From the IMG/VR virus record IMGVR_UViG_3300012359_000028, positions 1 through 64,000 of that record: 64,000 bases of DNA. One strand, written 5' to 3'. The notes beneath the pieces were generated by a model. It was not told the origin of the DNA and made no database searches. It saw only the letters and a list, made by a program, of their open reading frames with translations. The position numbers were made by a program, and so were the translations under genes. Below, piece after piece: positions 9,053-17,291 of this stretch; the first letter of the stretch is position 1; every line of letters begins with the position of its first letter. This DNA comes from a virus.

Positions 9053-10761
9053 ATGGCACTACCTACCGCCGCCTCCGTTATTTCTAGCGGACTTGCGGCT
9101 TACCCGACGGTCTACTATGACCGTGTGGCGCTTGATACGCTGTATGCCAACTTGTTTGGCTATGCAGCTTGCGATTTGAAGATCATGCCTAGACTTTAAT
9201 TGGACATGTAAAATTCTCTCTGATTTTGGGAAAACCTAAAGCGGCTTATGATCGCCACGGCAACCCTTAGGAACCAAATGAAAATCTGCAAGCACTGTAG
9301 TAAATCTCTGCCTTCCGAAGATTTCTATTCGGGTCGTAGAGTGTGTAAGAACTGTATTTCAAGCATTAATTCGTCAAAAGATTACACAGAAGTCAACCGC
9401 TGTAAACGCGAGCGATATGCGACCGATGATAAATATCGTCAGTATATAGCCGAACAGCGAAAGACCTGGGAACAGCAGGTTCGAGACGAAGGGCGTTTCT
9501 CTGATATTCGATTAGCGAGCCGATTACGTGCTTATGGTAAAACTATCGAGTGGTATAAAGAACAATTGGGGAAACAAAATTATGTTTGTGCCATCTGTAA
9601 GAAGTCTTCTGTAAAGGGGCGTCTTGCGGTTGATCACGACCATCGCTGCTGTCCTAATCACTCCTCTTGCGGTAAATGCGTTCGAGGGTTGATCTGTCAG
9701 CCTTGCAATAAGATGTTAGGTTATGCTCGGGATAACGTCACAACGTTGCTTGAGGCATCCTATTATCTTAATTCATTTGGACCTACAACGACTAAGCGAG
9801 AGAACCCGGAAACGGGATGCGATAGTCTGAACTCATGTGAAAGCATGAGAGAAGAATCCGAAGCGGTTCTTCCGGCTATTTAAATATAGCTAGTAACAAA
9901 TTGGATATGTCTGGTGTAGCTATGCAAATCTTTGACTACACCAAGATGTCGGCCAATACGACCGGCGTTACTGAAGGCACGCCTGCTGCTGGTCAGTCTT
10001 TGACTCAGAACACGGCGACTATCAACCTGACGAACTATGCTGATTACGTCAGCTATACGAACAAGGTTGTTCTCACGGCCATTTCCAACACGGTTGCTGA
10101 AGGTTCCTCACTGCTGGCGTATCGTGGCGCTCTGTCTGTTGATACCGTCATTTGGACGGCGGTTGATACGGCAGCGGCCGCAACCACTCTAGACAGAATC
10201 GACGTGAACGACGGCAACTACATGAACGCGGCCATCGCCCGTAAGGCGGTTTGGCAACTCCGTTCGTTTGACGTGAAGCCCAAGGCTAACGGCTTGTTCT
10301 TTGGCGTCATCCATTCTCTCGGTGCATACGATCTCGTTAACGATGCTAGCGCAAGCGGCATGGCTGACTTGATGAAGTACAGCGAGAAATTGGCTTCTGC
10401 GAATCCGGCTCTTGTTGGCATTAAGGGCGCTTACATCGGAAACGTCGGCGGCGTTGAGTGGTATGAATCGAACGCTGTCACGACTGCTGCTTCTTGGCAG
10501 AGTTCCTCACATACAGCGTATCACTCTTACGTTGTGGGTCACCAGGCGCTCATCGCCTCGTCACTCGGCAAGACGAATCTGAACCAGAAGAATTTTACCG
10601 TGAAGACGGTGAACTTCCAAGAAGGTTCGAATTCTCTTGATCCGGCAGCCTTGATCAAGGCGGCTTCGGTATACAACTTCTTCTTTGGGTTGGCCGTTGC
10701 TCCGACACATGCTTCCAGCGACAAGTTCCGGCGCATCACGGCCGAGTCTACAATCGGATAA
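9053..10761 (+). CDS. major capsid protein, N4-gp56 family, split by a group I intron
   Basis: The gene is in two exons: 9053-9190 (46 codons ending CDLKIMP) and 9904-10761 (285 codons plus stop, beginning DMSGVAMQIFDYTKM). Joined, they give a 331-residue protein matching the N4-gp56 capsid family in length and in the LYANLFGYAACDLK / VTEGTPAAGQ pattern. It forms the icosahedral shell. Exon 1 starts at ATG 9053 behind AAGGTG. Unspliced, the frame stops at 9197-9199, giving only 48 residues, so splicing is required for virions. A scaffold precedes it and minor head proteins follow. Confidence 0.88.
9191..9903 (+). mobile_element. group I intron inside the capsid gene
   Basis: 713 bases. The 5' splice site follows a U; exon-end CATGCCT pairs with intron GGACATG (9202-9208), with the conserved U.G pair at the junction and one C-A mismatch, forming P1. 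The 3' part shows a CCCGGAAACGGG hairpin, the P7-type string GATAGTCTGAACT and a TCATGTGAAAGCATGA hairpin. The last intron base is G (9903). Only this boundary restores the capsid frame. It self-splices and homes through the nuclease it encodes. Confidence 0.87.
9278..9883 (+). CDS. intron-encoded endonuclease VII-type homing nuclease
   Basis: 201 residues. An N-terminal zinc finger (CKHC...CKNC, about 4-26) precedes a recombination endonuclease VII fold: CAIC (104-107), DHDH (119-122), CGKCVRGL (131-138) and CQPCN (140-144). It cuts intronless capsid alleles so that the intron is copied in. ATG 9278 follows TAGGAACC; an upstream in-frame ATG at 9248 would run through the intron core and is less likely. 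The 3' end also overlaps core intron sequence, so both ends are constrained twice. Confidence 0.85.
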   Translation: MKICKHCSKSLPSEDFYSGRRVCKNCISSINSSKDYTEVNRCKRERYATDDKYRQYIAEQRKTWEQQVRDEGRFSDIRLASRLRAYGKTIEWYKEQLGKQNYVCAICKKSSVKGRLAVDHDHRCCPNHSSCGKCVRGLICQPCNKMLGYARDNVTTLLEASYYLNSFGPTTTKRENPETGCDSLNSCESMREESEAVLPAI

Positions 10762-10771
10762 GTTTGGGACA

Positions 10772-10793
10772 GGGGACTCTTAATTGGGTCCCC
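10772..10793 (+). terminator. hairpin after the capsid gene
   Basis: GGGGAC (10772-10777) pairs with GTCCCC (10788-10793) around a 10-base loop, 10 bases after the capsid stop. There is no T tract, so it may be a partial terminator or an mRNA-stabilising/processing hairpin rather than a classical rho-independent terminator. Confidence 0.45.
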
Positions 10794-10821
10794 AAGTCTA
10801 CAGACAAAAGGAGAACAAAAA

Positions 10822-11415
10822 ATGAGTTCACCAATTTCTCTTGCCGATGCGGCTCGTCCCGAACGCGGTGTCATTCCCGCATCGTTGACCAACCCTGTTG
10901 CGGCAACGATGTTCACTGATGCAGGTGGTAGCGCGATTGTAGTTAATTTGACGGGTGCAGTTGTTCCCGTTGATAGTGACTCTCCTGCGTTGCCAAAAGT
11001 GTATCAGAATAAACCTTTCGATCTAAAGGCTTGGGGCCAGTTTACAGGTGGCACCACAACCAATTTGACGATAAGGATTCTGACTAGCGCAACTCAGATT
11101 AGTGCTACTGATGGCTCAAATACTGCTACGAGTATCTCTACCGGTGCTGTTGCCGTTAATTCGGTATCTGGCGGGTGGATGCTTGAAGCCGAATTGATGT
11201 GGAGTACTCTTGGGTTGAAGATCGCCGGTATTTTCTGGGGATTCCTTCAAGGTTCAACGAACACATCCATCGCTCAAACTCTAGTTACACCGTTCTCTTT
11301 AACGGCGGCTCAGTTTGCTGCTAATGGTATGTCCTTCGGAGTTGACGCGATTTTTTCGGCGACGAATGCTGGAAATGTTGTCACTCTTGAGGGCTTTGAC
11401 ATCGATCCGCTCTAA
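10822..11415 (+). CDS. putative capsid accessory/decoration protein
   Basis: 197 residues rich in T, S, G, A and V, predicted beta-rich, with no enzymatic motif. It follows the capsid gene and has its own strong site (AAAAGGAGAAC) before ATG 10822. A head-decoration or minor capsid role is inferred from position and composition only. Confidence 0.55.
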   Translation: MSSPISLADAARPERGVIPASLTNPVAATMFTDAGGSAIVVNLTGAVVPVDSDSPALPKVYQNKPFDLKAWGQFTGGTTTNLTIRILTSATQISATDGSNTATSISTGAVAVNSVSGGWMLEAELMWSTLGLKIAGIFWGFLQGSTNTSIAQTLVTPFSLTAAQFAANGMSFGVDAIFSATNAGNVVTLEGFDIDPL

Positions 11416-11442
11416 AACAGAAACCTATAACAAGTTCTCGGA

Positions 11443-11468
11443 GGGCTCTCTTGAAAAGAGCCCCAAAT
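11443..11468 (+). terminator. hairpin with short T run
   Basis: GGGCTCT (11443-11449) pairs with AGAGCCC (11457-11463) around a 7-base loop, followed by CAAATTTT. It lies just before the ribosome site of the next gene and could attenuate transcription out of the capsid region. Confidence 0.5.
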
Positions 11469-11483
11469 TTTCTCGGAGAGTTT

Positions 11484-11828
11484 ATGAACCCGCATGTCGA
11501 TGTTGATGTTTTACCCGTTATTTATAGACAAAATTTTGTAAATCAAAGTTCCCCAATTCCGGCTACGATGATTGTCACTCCTACGGCTGATAGTCATTAT
11601 CGTGCCTCATTTATTTTGACCGGCGATTTGGAAACATGTGATGTCGAATGCCTCATAAATTGGACAGATGAAACAGGCGGGAAATCATATGGTTTCGCTC
11701 TCAATAAACCTGACGAGCCTGGGGCAACAGTTCTTATAAAAGTTTCCGCCGGGCGGACTCTTTCATTTCAAACAGTTGTGACTTACGGAACATACAGTTT
11801 ATTTGTCGTGGTTGAAAGTCTAGATTAA
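11484..11828 (+). CDS. hypothetical virion protein, 114 aa
   Basis: Starts at ATG 11484 (MNPHVDVDVLPVIYRQNF) after TCGGAGAG; an in-frame TTG at 11451 lies in the hairpin and is rejected. The product has an alternating beta-type pattern and no catalytic signature. Being between capsid and neck genes, it may be a minor structural protein. Function not known. Confidence 0.6.
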   Translation: MNPHVDVDVLPVIYRQNFVNQSSPIPATMIVTPTADSHYRASFILTGDLETCDVECLINWTDETGGKSYGFALNKPDEPGATVLIKVSAGRTLSFQTVVTYGTYSLFVVVESLD

Positions 11829-11851
11829 AGAAAATTTATTGAGGAGTTCCC

Positions 11852-12190
11852 ATGGCGGTTCAAGTTACAACCATTGCGACGGCGACAACCGAAACGACTA
11901 TCATCACGGCTGGCACGGCAGGTGTGAATAACGCCCTGACTGGGTTGATAATTACGACTCTTAATGCTGTTCTAGGCACCTTGACTGTTCGGGATTCTAC
12001 TGGCGGTACAACTCGATTGTTGATCGATTATCCCGCCTTCACTGCGGCTGCTGCTCCAGGGGTGCCGTTTATATTTTTCTTTCCGAAGGATCAAATACTG
12101 TTTCAGGCTGCTCCGGCTCAGAATTGGACGATTCAGGCATCAGTGAATGCCAGCGGTTATAAAATCAATGCCTTTTATATTGAGATGTAA
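11852..12190 (+). CDS. hypothetical virion protein, 112 aa
   Basis: 112 residues, rich in T, A and I, beta-type, starting at ATG 11852 after GAGGAG. It resembles small head-decoration proteins in composition (for example TIATATTETTIITAGTAG) but I cannot place it in a family. The stop overlaps the next start (TAATG). Confidence 0.6.
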   Translation: MAVQVTTIATATTETTIITAGTAGVNNALTGLIITTLNAVLGTLTVRDSTGGTTRLLIDYPAFTAAAAPGVPFIFFFPKDQILFQAAPAQNWTIQASVNASGYKINAFYIEM

Positions 12191-12483
12191 TGAAAGCTGT
12201 CTACATTCTGAATCGTAGCATAGACCCGCAAAGTGATCTTGGTGATGTCAAGGCAATGTTACAGTTCACGCCGCTCTATTGCGTCTTGGTTTCCAGTATT
12301 TATGACATGCAGTTGGCGCATCAATTTGCGGAGCGTTCTGAGATTCTTCAAGTCACTGGTGATATCCTACAAGTTGCCAAGGATTACGCTGAGCAATCCG
12401 ATATGGCTGTTCTGATCATTGGTGAAGTGGTGAGGTTAGATGAAGTTAAGGAAGATGGGACGAGGGAGTCATTATGCTTATAG
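12190..12483 (+). CDS. hypothetical protein, 97 aa
   Basis: 97 residues, mixed alpha/beta (MKAVYILNRSIDPQSDLGDV), without known motif. Translation is probably coupled to the preceding gene through TAATG and to the next by a 10-base overlap. It sits among head-completion genes; role unknown. Confidence 0.6.
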   Translation: MKAVYILNRSIDPQSDLGDVKAMLQFTPLYCVLVSSIYDMQLAHQFAERSEILQVTGDILQVAKDYAEQSDMAVLIIGEVVRLDEVKEDGTRESLCL

Positions 12484-13025
12484 AACCGAATCGAAGTCAA
12501 TTAGGGGATCGGCATCTCAGTCCAGAGGAAGCAGTCATCCGCGAGCGCGAGCAGCTTCTTAATATGGAAGCCCGGAAGAAGATTTGGGGGCAGGCAGAAC
12601 TGGAAGACCCGGATCGGAGTTCTGGTCCTCGGCTTTATTACACTGAGATTATTCGGCGGCTTTTGAAACTGAATCCATCACTCAAGATTCAAGATGGTTC
12701 AGACGGCCAAGTAGCAATCTACCGCCCGAAACGGTATGACGAGTATGACATGGAGCAATTTGATTGGCGTGCTCCGATGAGTTGGCGGTGGGATTTTGAA
12801 TATGTCACTGGTATGGAGAAAGGATACATTCCACAATACTCACATGTTGAGTTGGATACTTCTAATCTCGTTAAGCGGGAAATTCGAGGATGGCGTTCGG
12901 TGTTGATTGCACTAATTAAAGCGCGGGCGATAACTTATCGCGGCGCAATACAAGAGTTTGGCGACCCAGCTGGCGATCAGCGTAGCGGTCGTTGGTTTGA
13001 GCAATTAAATCAGTATTCGAAATAA
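12474..13025 (+). CDS. hypothetical protein, 183 aa
   Basis: 183 residues, charged and tryptophan-rich in the middle (MSWRWDFEYVTG), without recognised motifs. ATG 12474 follows GGGACGAGGGAG. The location between head and neck genes suggests a virion or assembly role, but this is inference. It is followed 14 bases later by a cysteine/histidine-rich protein. Confidence 0.6.
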   Translation: MLIEPNRSQLGDRHLSPEEAVIREREQLLNMEARKKIWGQAELEDPDRSSGPRLYYTEIIRRLLKLNPSLKIQDGSDGQVAIYRPKRYDEYDMEQFDWRAPMSWRWDFEYVTGMEKGYIPQYSHVELDTSNLVKREIRGWRSVLIALIKARAITYRGAIQEFGDPAGDQRSGRWFEQLNQYSK

Positions 13026-13039
13026 CAAGGAGAAAGGTC

Positions 13040-13486
13040 ATGGCTGAAGAAAAGTCTGTATCACTATCTGAATTGAAAGAAATTTTGGCGTCTCAGCAAA
13101 AAATGTTCACTGAGCAAACTGCTAGTCTCATCGCTGAGATGAAAAAGCCTACGGTGCTTGAGCAACAGACGTTGGATAAGCAGGCCGCTGAGATTCTGGC
13201 GAAGAATCAGGAGCGCAAAGATAACGCCGCAGGAATGAAGGCTAAACGCGATGCTGATAGGATGACGAAGCGTACGTGTAACCACACTCATCCGAACGGA
13301 AGCACTCATTGCGTGTACGTTCAGCCGACAAGGCATGATCGATTTGGATATATCCTCTGCCAAAAAAATCAGTGCATCATTCGGCCTGAGCCCGCTCCGG
13401 TGAACTACGACGGAGACGATATTTATGATACCGCGATGTTCAACCGCTTGTTCCAGCAATTGCCATCGCAAGAATTATTCCAGTAG
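13040..13486 (+). CDS. coiled-coil protein with a Cys/His cluster
   Basis: 148 residues. The N-terminal half is a long charged helix; the C-terminal half has CNHTHPNGSTHC and later CQKNQC, spaced like a zinc site. ATG 13040 follows AAGGAG. Perhaps a structural or DNA-interacting protein; unassigned. Confidence 0.65.
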   Translation: MAEEKSVSLSELKEILASQQKMFTEQTASLIAEMKKPTVLEQQTLDKQAAEILAKNQERKDNAAGMKAKRDADRMTKRTCNHTHPNGSTHCVYVQPTRHDRFGYILCQKNQCIIRPEPAPVNYDGDDIYDTAMFNRLFQQLPSQELFQ

Positions 13487-13759
13487 ATTTGATCTTAACA
13501 CGGATTCCTGCTGGCGAGACGCTGATGCTCGGCCGGGTAAAGCTGGCGGGAAGTTCATGACTGTTGCTGGCATCATTTGGTGTCGGCTATCATAGGCTGG
13601 TCACCCGTTTCTAGGAAGGCGTTCCGTTCGAAAGGTTCCTAGAAGCGAATACATTTTATTGGGGATGCTATGGAGTTCACTTTTCGGAGTGATCCGAATG
13701 GGGGAAATCCTAATGGCGTGTAAGCGCAGGTATCCCCTCCAATCTTTTTGGGAGAACTT
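13487..13759 (+). other. 273-base gap with two RNA-structure signals and no clear gene
   Basis: This is the largest + strand gap. TTCTAGGAA (13609-13617) is a perfect inverted repeat with TTCCTAGAA (13636-13644). Further on, GGGGAT (13661-13666) pairs with ATCCCC (13732-13737) and encloses a hairpin, GGA..TCACT/AGTGA.TCC (about 13672-13694), and a small GCG/CGC stem. A 17-codon frame (13670-13723) starts with a weak site inside it. It is not a tRNA because no T arm is present. Likely a structured 5' leader for the next gene. Confidence 0.45.
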
Positions 13760-14803
13760 GTGTCCTTCACCAACACTTATCAGTCGATTATCAATTTTTG
13801 CAGCACTCAGATTGATTTACTCCCTTTGAGTGGTGTAGGCGGATTCAATTTTGAACCCGGTTTAAGTATCTGCAATGATGCTCGTGCCGATCTTCTCACC
13901 TCTGAAAATAACTGGAAAGTCAATCGTAAAGACCTTGCTGCCTTCCTCGTTACTGCGCCATTCAAGCAGGATTACATTTGGGGCGGTTCCAGTGCGTTCA
14001 CCCTCGGAAGTTCTAATCAGGGTTGGGCTATTGCGTTAGCCTCAAATTCAGGAATAACAGTTACTGCCGGAGTTGTGACGGTCAATACAATTGAGCCCCA
14101 CCAATTTGCTATAGGCGATACTGTCTTTTTGAATGGGGTTGTATCTAAATTGGCAAACCCTGCGGACCCTACTAAGTACAATGCTGTGCTCACGACTAAT
14201 AATGTGAATACCACTTGGTCAAATGGCTTTGTGATCACTGCTGTCACCTCAACTTCCTTTTCGTTTATTGCTGTCACGGGACAAAACAACGGAGACATCC
14301 TCGGCGCTCCCGGCATTTTTGATTATGGCTGGCTGCAAGAATCTTACGCCTACATGATGGTTGATACGAGTGCTCCGTATTACAATCGGCTCCTCTATGC
14401 TAAGCGGCAACTTCCTCTCGACCGTATAGTCGAGAATCCCAATCTAATCTCGGTGCAGCACGACAACGGCGATGGTACTTTGGTTGTCCGTTTTTATCGC
14501 TGCCCCGGAACTATATCATGGGGTGCGAAATTGACATATCAAATGGCAGCCCCGGTCGCAACTGACCTGACTTCCACATGGGCACCATTCCCGGATCATT
14601 TTGCTCCACTTTATCGCCAGGCGGTTGTTTATCGGATGTATCGATATTTGAATAGCCCTCGTGCGGACGCCGAATACAAAAAACTTCAGGTCGAGATCAG
14701 TAAAGCGTCCGGCTACGATGATAATGAACAGACAGATGTAACATTGCAGCCTGAGAGTCCATTGCTTGACGACGGCCTCTATTACGGCTTTTGGAACTGG
14801 TAA
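13760..14803 (+). CDS. putative neck/gateway or tail-tube protein
   Basis: 347 residues. GTG 13760 (product MSFTNTYQSIINFCSTQIDL) follows GGGAGA and is preferred over TTG 13748. The protein has a helical N-terminal part, a beta-rich inserted domain (about 95-190) and a helical C-terminus. Location after the head genes and before the tail genes suggests a head-tail connector or tail-tube role. There is no motif to prove it. Confidence 0.55.
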   Translation: MSFTNTYQSIINFCSTQIDLLPLSGVGGFNFEPGLSICNDARADLLTSENNWKVNRKDLAAFLVTAPFKQDYIWGGSSAFTLGSSNQGWAIALASNSGITVTAGVVTVNTIEPHQFAIGDTVFLNGVVSKLANPADPTKYNAVLTTNNVNTTWSNGFVITAVTSTSFSFIAVTGQNNGDILGAPGIFDYGWLQESYAYMMVDTSAPYYNRLLYAKRQLPLDRIVENPNLISVQHDNGDGTLVVRFYRCPGTISWGAKLTYQMAAPVATDLTSTWAPFPDHFAPLYRQAVVYRMYRYLNSPRADAEYKKLQVEISKASGYDDNEQTDVTLQPESPLLDDGLYYGFWNW

Positions 14804-14809
14804 AAAATA

Positions 14810-15535
14810 ATGCTCGACAAACTTGATGTGAAACAAGACTCCAAACCGGAGAGCCTTTCAGCAAGTAGTACGTCAGAAGGCATGGCGGCTATGAGTGATG
14901 CTCTGGGTGATCTGGATAGCTCAAAAGTAATCTACGGAATGCGTCACGGGCAAACTTCGCTCGATGTGGCAAAACGTTGTGATGGGTGGGTTGACCTCGA
15001 TTTGTCAGACGAGGGAGAGCAGGGCGTTGTTGCAACTCTATCAGATTATTTGCAGGCTATTCCGTTTACACAAATCATTTCACCGGATTTTATTCGAACC
15101 ACAACCACGGCTCACATTGTTAAGTCAGGTTTGCCCTCTGATCCAGAGGTTGTTATTGACAACGATATGAAGACATGGAATATCGGAACGATCAGCGGCG
15201 ATAAGAAAACTTCGGATCGCAAAACGTTTGTTAAGTATTTGATTTCTCATCCAGAAATTCATTCACCTGATGGCGAAAGTTACAACGAATTTACTGAGCG
15301 CTTTGATGCGTTCATTCACGAACAAATGGGAAGAATCAAATCGGGAAAACTCAAAGGTCCGATCTTAGATATGTTTTCCGGTTCCTGCCTTCGCCGGTTA
15401 GGAGAACTAATCAATGGAGATCGGGACTCCTTGGATGTCAAGGAATCCGGGCTCATAATGCTTTATCCTGACGGAAAGAAATGGTCGGCTGTATTGATTG
15501 CGAGCCCCGATGAAGAAGGAAACGAAATCAGTTAA
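14810..15535 (+). CDS. histidine-phosphatase-fold protein, second catalytic His absent
   Basis: 241 residues. The phosphoglycerate-mutase/histidine-phosphatase core is clear: MRHGQTS with phospho-acceptor His46, Arg96 in SPDFIRTT, and GESYNEF at 156-161. The second histidine, normally in a SHG motif, aligns with Ser190 (MFSGSCLRRL), so activity may be altered or lost. Substrate unknown. A ~35-residue unstructured N-terminus precedes the domain. Such a gene in the structural region is unusual and may be an acquired accessory gene. Confidence 0.75.
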   Translation: MLDKLDVKQDSKPESLSASSTSEGMAAMSDALGDLDSSKVIYGMRHGQTSLDVAKRCDGWVDLDLSDEGEQGVVATLSDYLQAIPFTQIISPDFIRTTTTAHIVKSGLPSDPEVVIDNDMKTWNIGTISGDKKTSDRKTFVKYLISHPEIHSPDGESYNEFTERFDAFIHEQMGRIKSGKLKGPILDMFSGSCLRRLGELINGDRDSLDVKESGLIMLYPDGKKWSAVLIASPDEEGNEIS

Positions 15536-15635
15536 TTGGAAATGGACTTGTCCCTGCTGTAAGAAAATTTTATATAAACCAAGAAACCACGACAGCATTG
15601 TTAGATGTCCCTCTTGCAACTGGGTGTGGAAATGA
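15510..15635 (+). CDS. 41-aa zinc-ribbon protein
   Basis: ATG 15510 opens a 41-residue frame overlapping the phosphatase end by 26 bases. It has two knuckles, CPCC (14-17) and CPSC (33-36), exactly the spacing of a one-domain zinc ribbon, and is basic. The ribosome site is weak, so translation may be coupled to the phosphatase gene. It may bind RNA or DNA; function unknown. Its TGA lies 9 bases before the next preferred start. Confidence 0.6.
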   Translation: MKKETKSVNWKWTCPCCKKILYKPRNHDSIVRCPSCNWVWK

Positions 15636-15643
15636 AGGAATCT

Positions 15644-15940
15644 ATGATCCCCAGTTTAACTAATCAAATACCACATGGAATAGAAGTCGTTGTTGTCGGC
15701 GGTTTCGGATGGTTTGTAAAATATATTGGGCATGCTATTCGAGCGGAATGGCAAGAAGTTAAGGATAAACTCAGCATCATTGAGACAACCGCGAAAGAAC
15801 AGGCGGGGAATCATCTTCATACCATCCAAGAGAATACATCAAGAACAAATGAACTTTTGGAAAAGGTTGTGACGAATCAAATCGAATTGAACGGCTGGCT
15901 GAGAGGCCGGGCGTCCACGAGAGGGGAACATGAACTTTGA
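15644..15940 (+). CDS. small membrane-anchored coiled-coil protein
   Basis: 98 residues from ATG 15644 (site GAAGGAA); an earlier in-frame ATG at 15632 overlaps the previous stop and is also possible. One hydrophobic segment (about 13-33) is followed by a helical charged tail. The layout resembles small phage membrane proteins near tail or lysis genes. Holin-like or tail-associated function is conjecture. Confidence 0.6.
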   Translation: MIPSLTNQIPHGIEVVVVGGFGWFVKYIGHAIRAEWQEVKDKLSIIETTAKEQAGNHLHTIQENTSRTNELLEKVVTNQIELNGWLRGRASTRGEHEL

Positions 15941-16238
15941 TAAACTAGGTTCGCGAGGGCCAAGCGAAGCGGTCGAACATTTAACTGTTCTGAAAACTCC
16001 GGCAATCGGTACGGCAACTATTCAGGCTAGTTCGCATGATTCTGAGACTCAATATGGTCGGAGTCATGCTGAAGAATTGCGCGCCGGTGCTGATCTTATT
16101 ACCACGGCTAAGAAAGATGCAGTAATCGGTCTCCGTGAAGATGCGTTTCTAGCACCCGGATGTAACGATGAAGGCTCGTCAGAAGGGCAGCCATTCGGCT
16201 TGCGCAAAGATTCGTTTCTGCCTCCGGCAAACCGCTAA
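15930..16238 (+). CDS. hypothetical protein, 102 aa
   Basis: 102 residues, hydrophilic, starting ATG 15930 inside the previous gene's end (AGGGGAACATG). It contains a short internal near-repeat: GLREDAFLAPG (about 70-80) and GLRKDSFLPPA (about 90-100). No known family. Possibly a flexible structural peptide. Confidence 0.6.
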   Translation: MNFDKLGSRGPSEAVEHLTVLKTPAIGTATIQASSHDSETQYGRSHAEELRAGADLITTAKKDAVIGLREDAFLAPGCNDEGSSEGQPFGLRKDSFLPPANR

Positions 16239-16249
16239 GGAGAATGTTA

Positions 16250-16552
16250 ATGATCGAAAGAATTACAGATGACGGTAATGTAGACTTCGGCGGACAAAAA
16301 GGTCCCCAAGCATCCGTTGATGTGACGGATGTTCAAGATTCTTATCCAACTCCTCCGCCTATTCCGACTGTTGATCGCGAGACCGGCGCGGTTCAGACTG
16401 CGCGCACTGAAGATATTGGTCAACTAGAAGGTTGGGAGAACTCCACGGAGCCCCACGAGGGTCACGACTGGAATAATGGTCCTGATTACCCCCGTCCCAA
16501 TAAGCGGCCGAGCCCGCGTTATTTTGGCGATGATCTTCGCAGCATTATCTAA
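16250..16552 (+). CDS. hypothetical proline-rich protein, 100 aa
   Basis: ATG 16250 sits 7 bases after AAGGAG; the earlier ATG 16244 is too close to the site. The product is acidic and proline-rich (YPTPPPIPTVD) and probably disordered. Unknown function. The stop is followed by a GIY-YIG nuclease gene that seems to have inserted between this gene and the tail gene. Confidence 0.55.
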   Translation: MIERITDDGNVDFGGQKGPQASVDVTDVQDSYPTPPPIPTVDRETGAVQTARTEDIGQLEGWENSTEPHEGHDWNNGPDYPRPNKRPSPRYFGDDLRSII

Positions 16553-16560
16553 GGTGATCC

Positions 16561-17196
16561 TTGGCTGACTTCTATACTTATCTGTGGCTTCGGGAAGACG
16601 GCACTCCCTATTACGTAGGGAAAGGTCACGGGCTGCGTGCCTTTCGAAGTAAGGCGCATGCGGTTCGCCGTCCGAAGGATAGTACACGGATTGTTATTTT
16701 GCCTCGATCTTCCGAGCAAGAAGCCTTTGATACCGAAAGAGAATTGATTAACAATTGGGGCCGACTCGATTTAAGCACCGGTTGCCTTCGAAATCGAACC
16801 GATGGTGGGCAAGGTTCTAGTAATGTGCCTGTCGAAGTTCGATTGAAGAGATCGATTGCGGCTAAGACAAGATGGGAAGATTCAGAATTTCGCATTAAGG
16901 TCATGAGTGCGATGAAGGAAAGTCATAAAAACGGCTTTACTCCTGAACATATTGCAGTAATGTCATTGGCCCACATAGGTCTGGTCGGAAAAGGAAAAAG
17001 AGCGAAAGGAATTCCACTTTCTGAACAACATAAAATCAGTTTGAAGAACGCATGGATAGCACGTAAAAAGAGACTCGAATCCGGTGAGGAAAAACACTGG
17101 ACACAAGGTAATAACGCCGCCGCTGGTCTCATAAAAATGAGTGAGAGCGGAAAAGTCCGTTGCGCTGCAAATCGTTTTGGAAGCGCGGGGAGGTGA
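16561..17196 (+). CDS. GIY-YIG homing-type endonuclease
   Basis: 211 residues. The N-terminal nuclease half shows a GIY-YIG variant (FYTYLW at 4-9, YYVGKG at 17-22), a basic segment and a later glutamate (ERELINNW). The C-terminal half has repeated basic segments of the NUMOD type that read DNA. TTG 16561 follows AAGGTGATCC. It is free-standing, directly before the tail gene; its last codons contain that gene's GGGGAGG site. It likely mobilises itself and the flanking DNA. Confidence 0.8.
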   Translation: MADFYTYLWLREDGTPYYVGKGHGLRAFRSKAHAVRRPKDSTRIVILPRSSEQEAFDTERELINNWGRLDLSTGCLRNRTDGGQGSSNVPVEVRLKRSIAAKTRWEDSEFRIKVMSAMKESHKNGFTPEHIAVMSLAHIGLVGKGKRAKGIPLSEQHKISLKNAWIARKKRLESGEEKHWTQGNNAAAGLIKMSESGKVRCAANRFGSAGR

Positions 17197-17206
17197 ATCA
17201 CCATAT

Positions 17207-17278
17207 ATGGCTGACATTAAGCATAACCTCCAAGAAGGAGGGCTCTATATAGACAAATTTCTGGACAGGATTATATAA
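17207..17278 (+). pseudogene. 5' end of the tail gene, out of frame with the main body
   Basis: ATG 17207 follows GGGGAGGTGA and encodes MADIKHNLQEGGLYIDKFLD then RII and a stop at 17276. In another frame the sequence continues as LYKNRSPLFTPVSAMG into the large tail protein. The break is at ATTATATAAG; two more bases (TA) would join DRII to YKNRSPLF. Either an indel, a sequence error or a recoding site. Confidence 0.55.
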
Positions 17279-17291
17279 GAATCGTTCGCCT

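Noticed and set aside
13659-13742. tRNA-like cloverleaf
   Set aside because: Acceptor-like stem exists but there is no T arm or anticodon arm of normal form.
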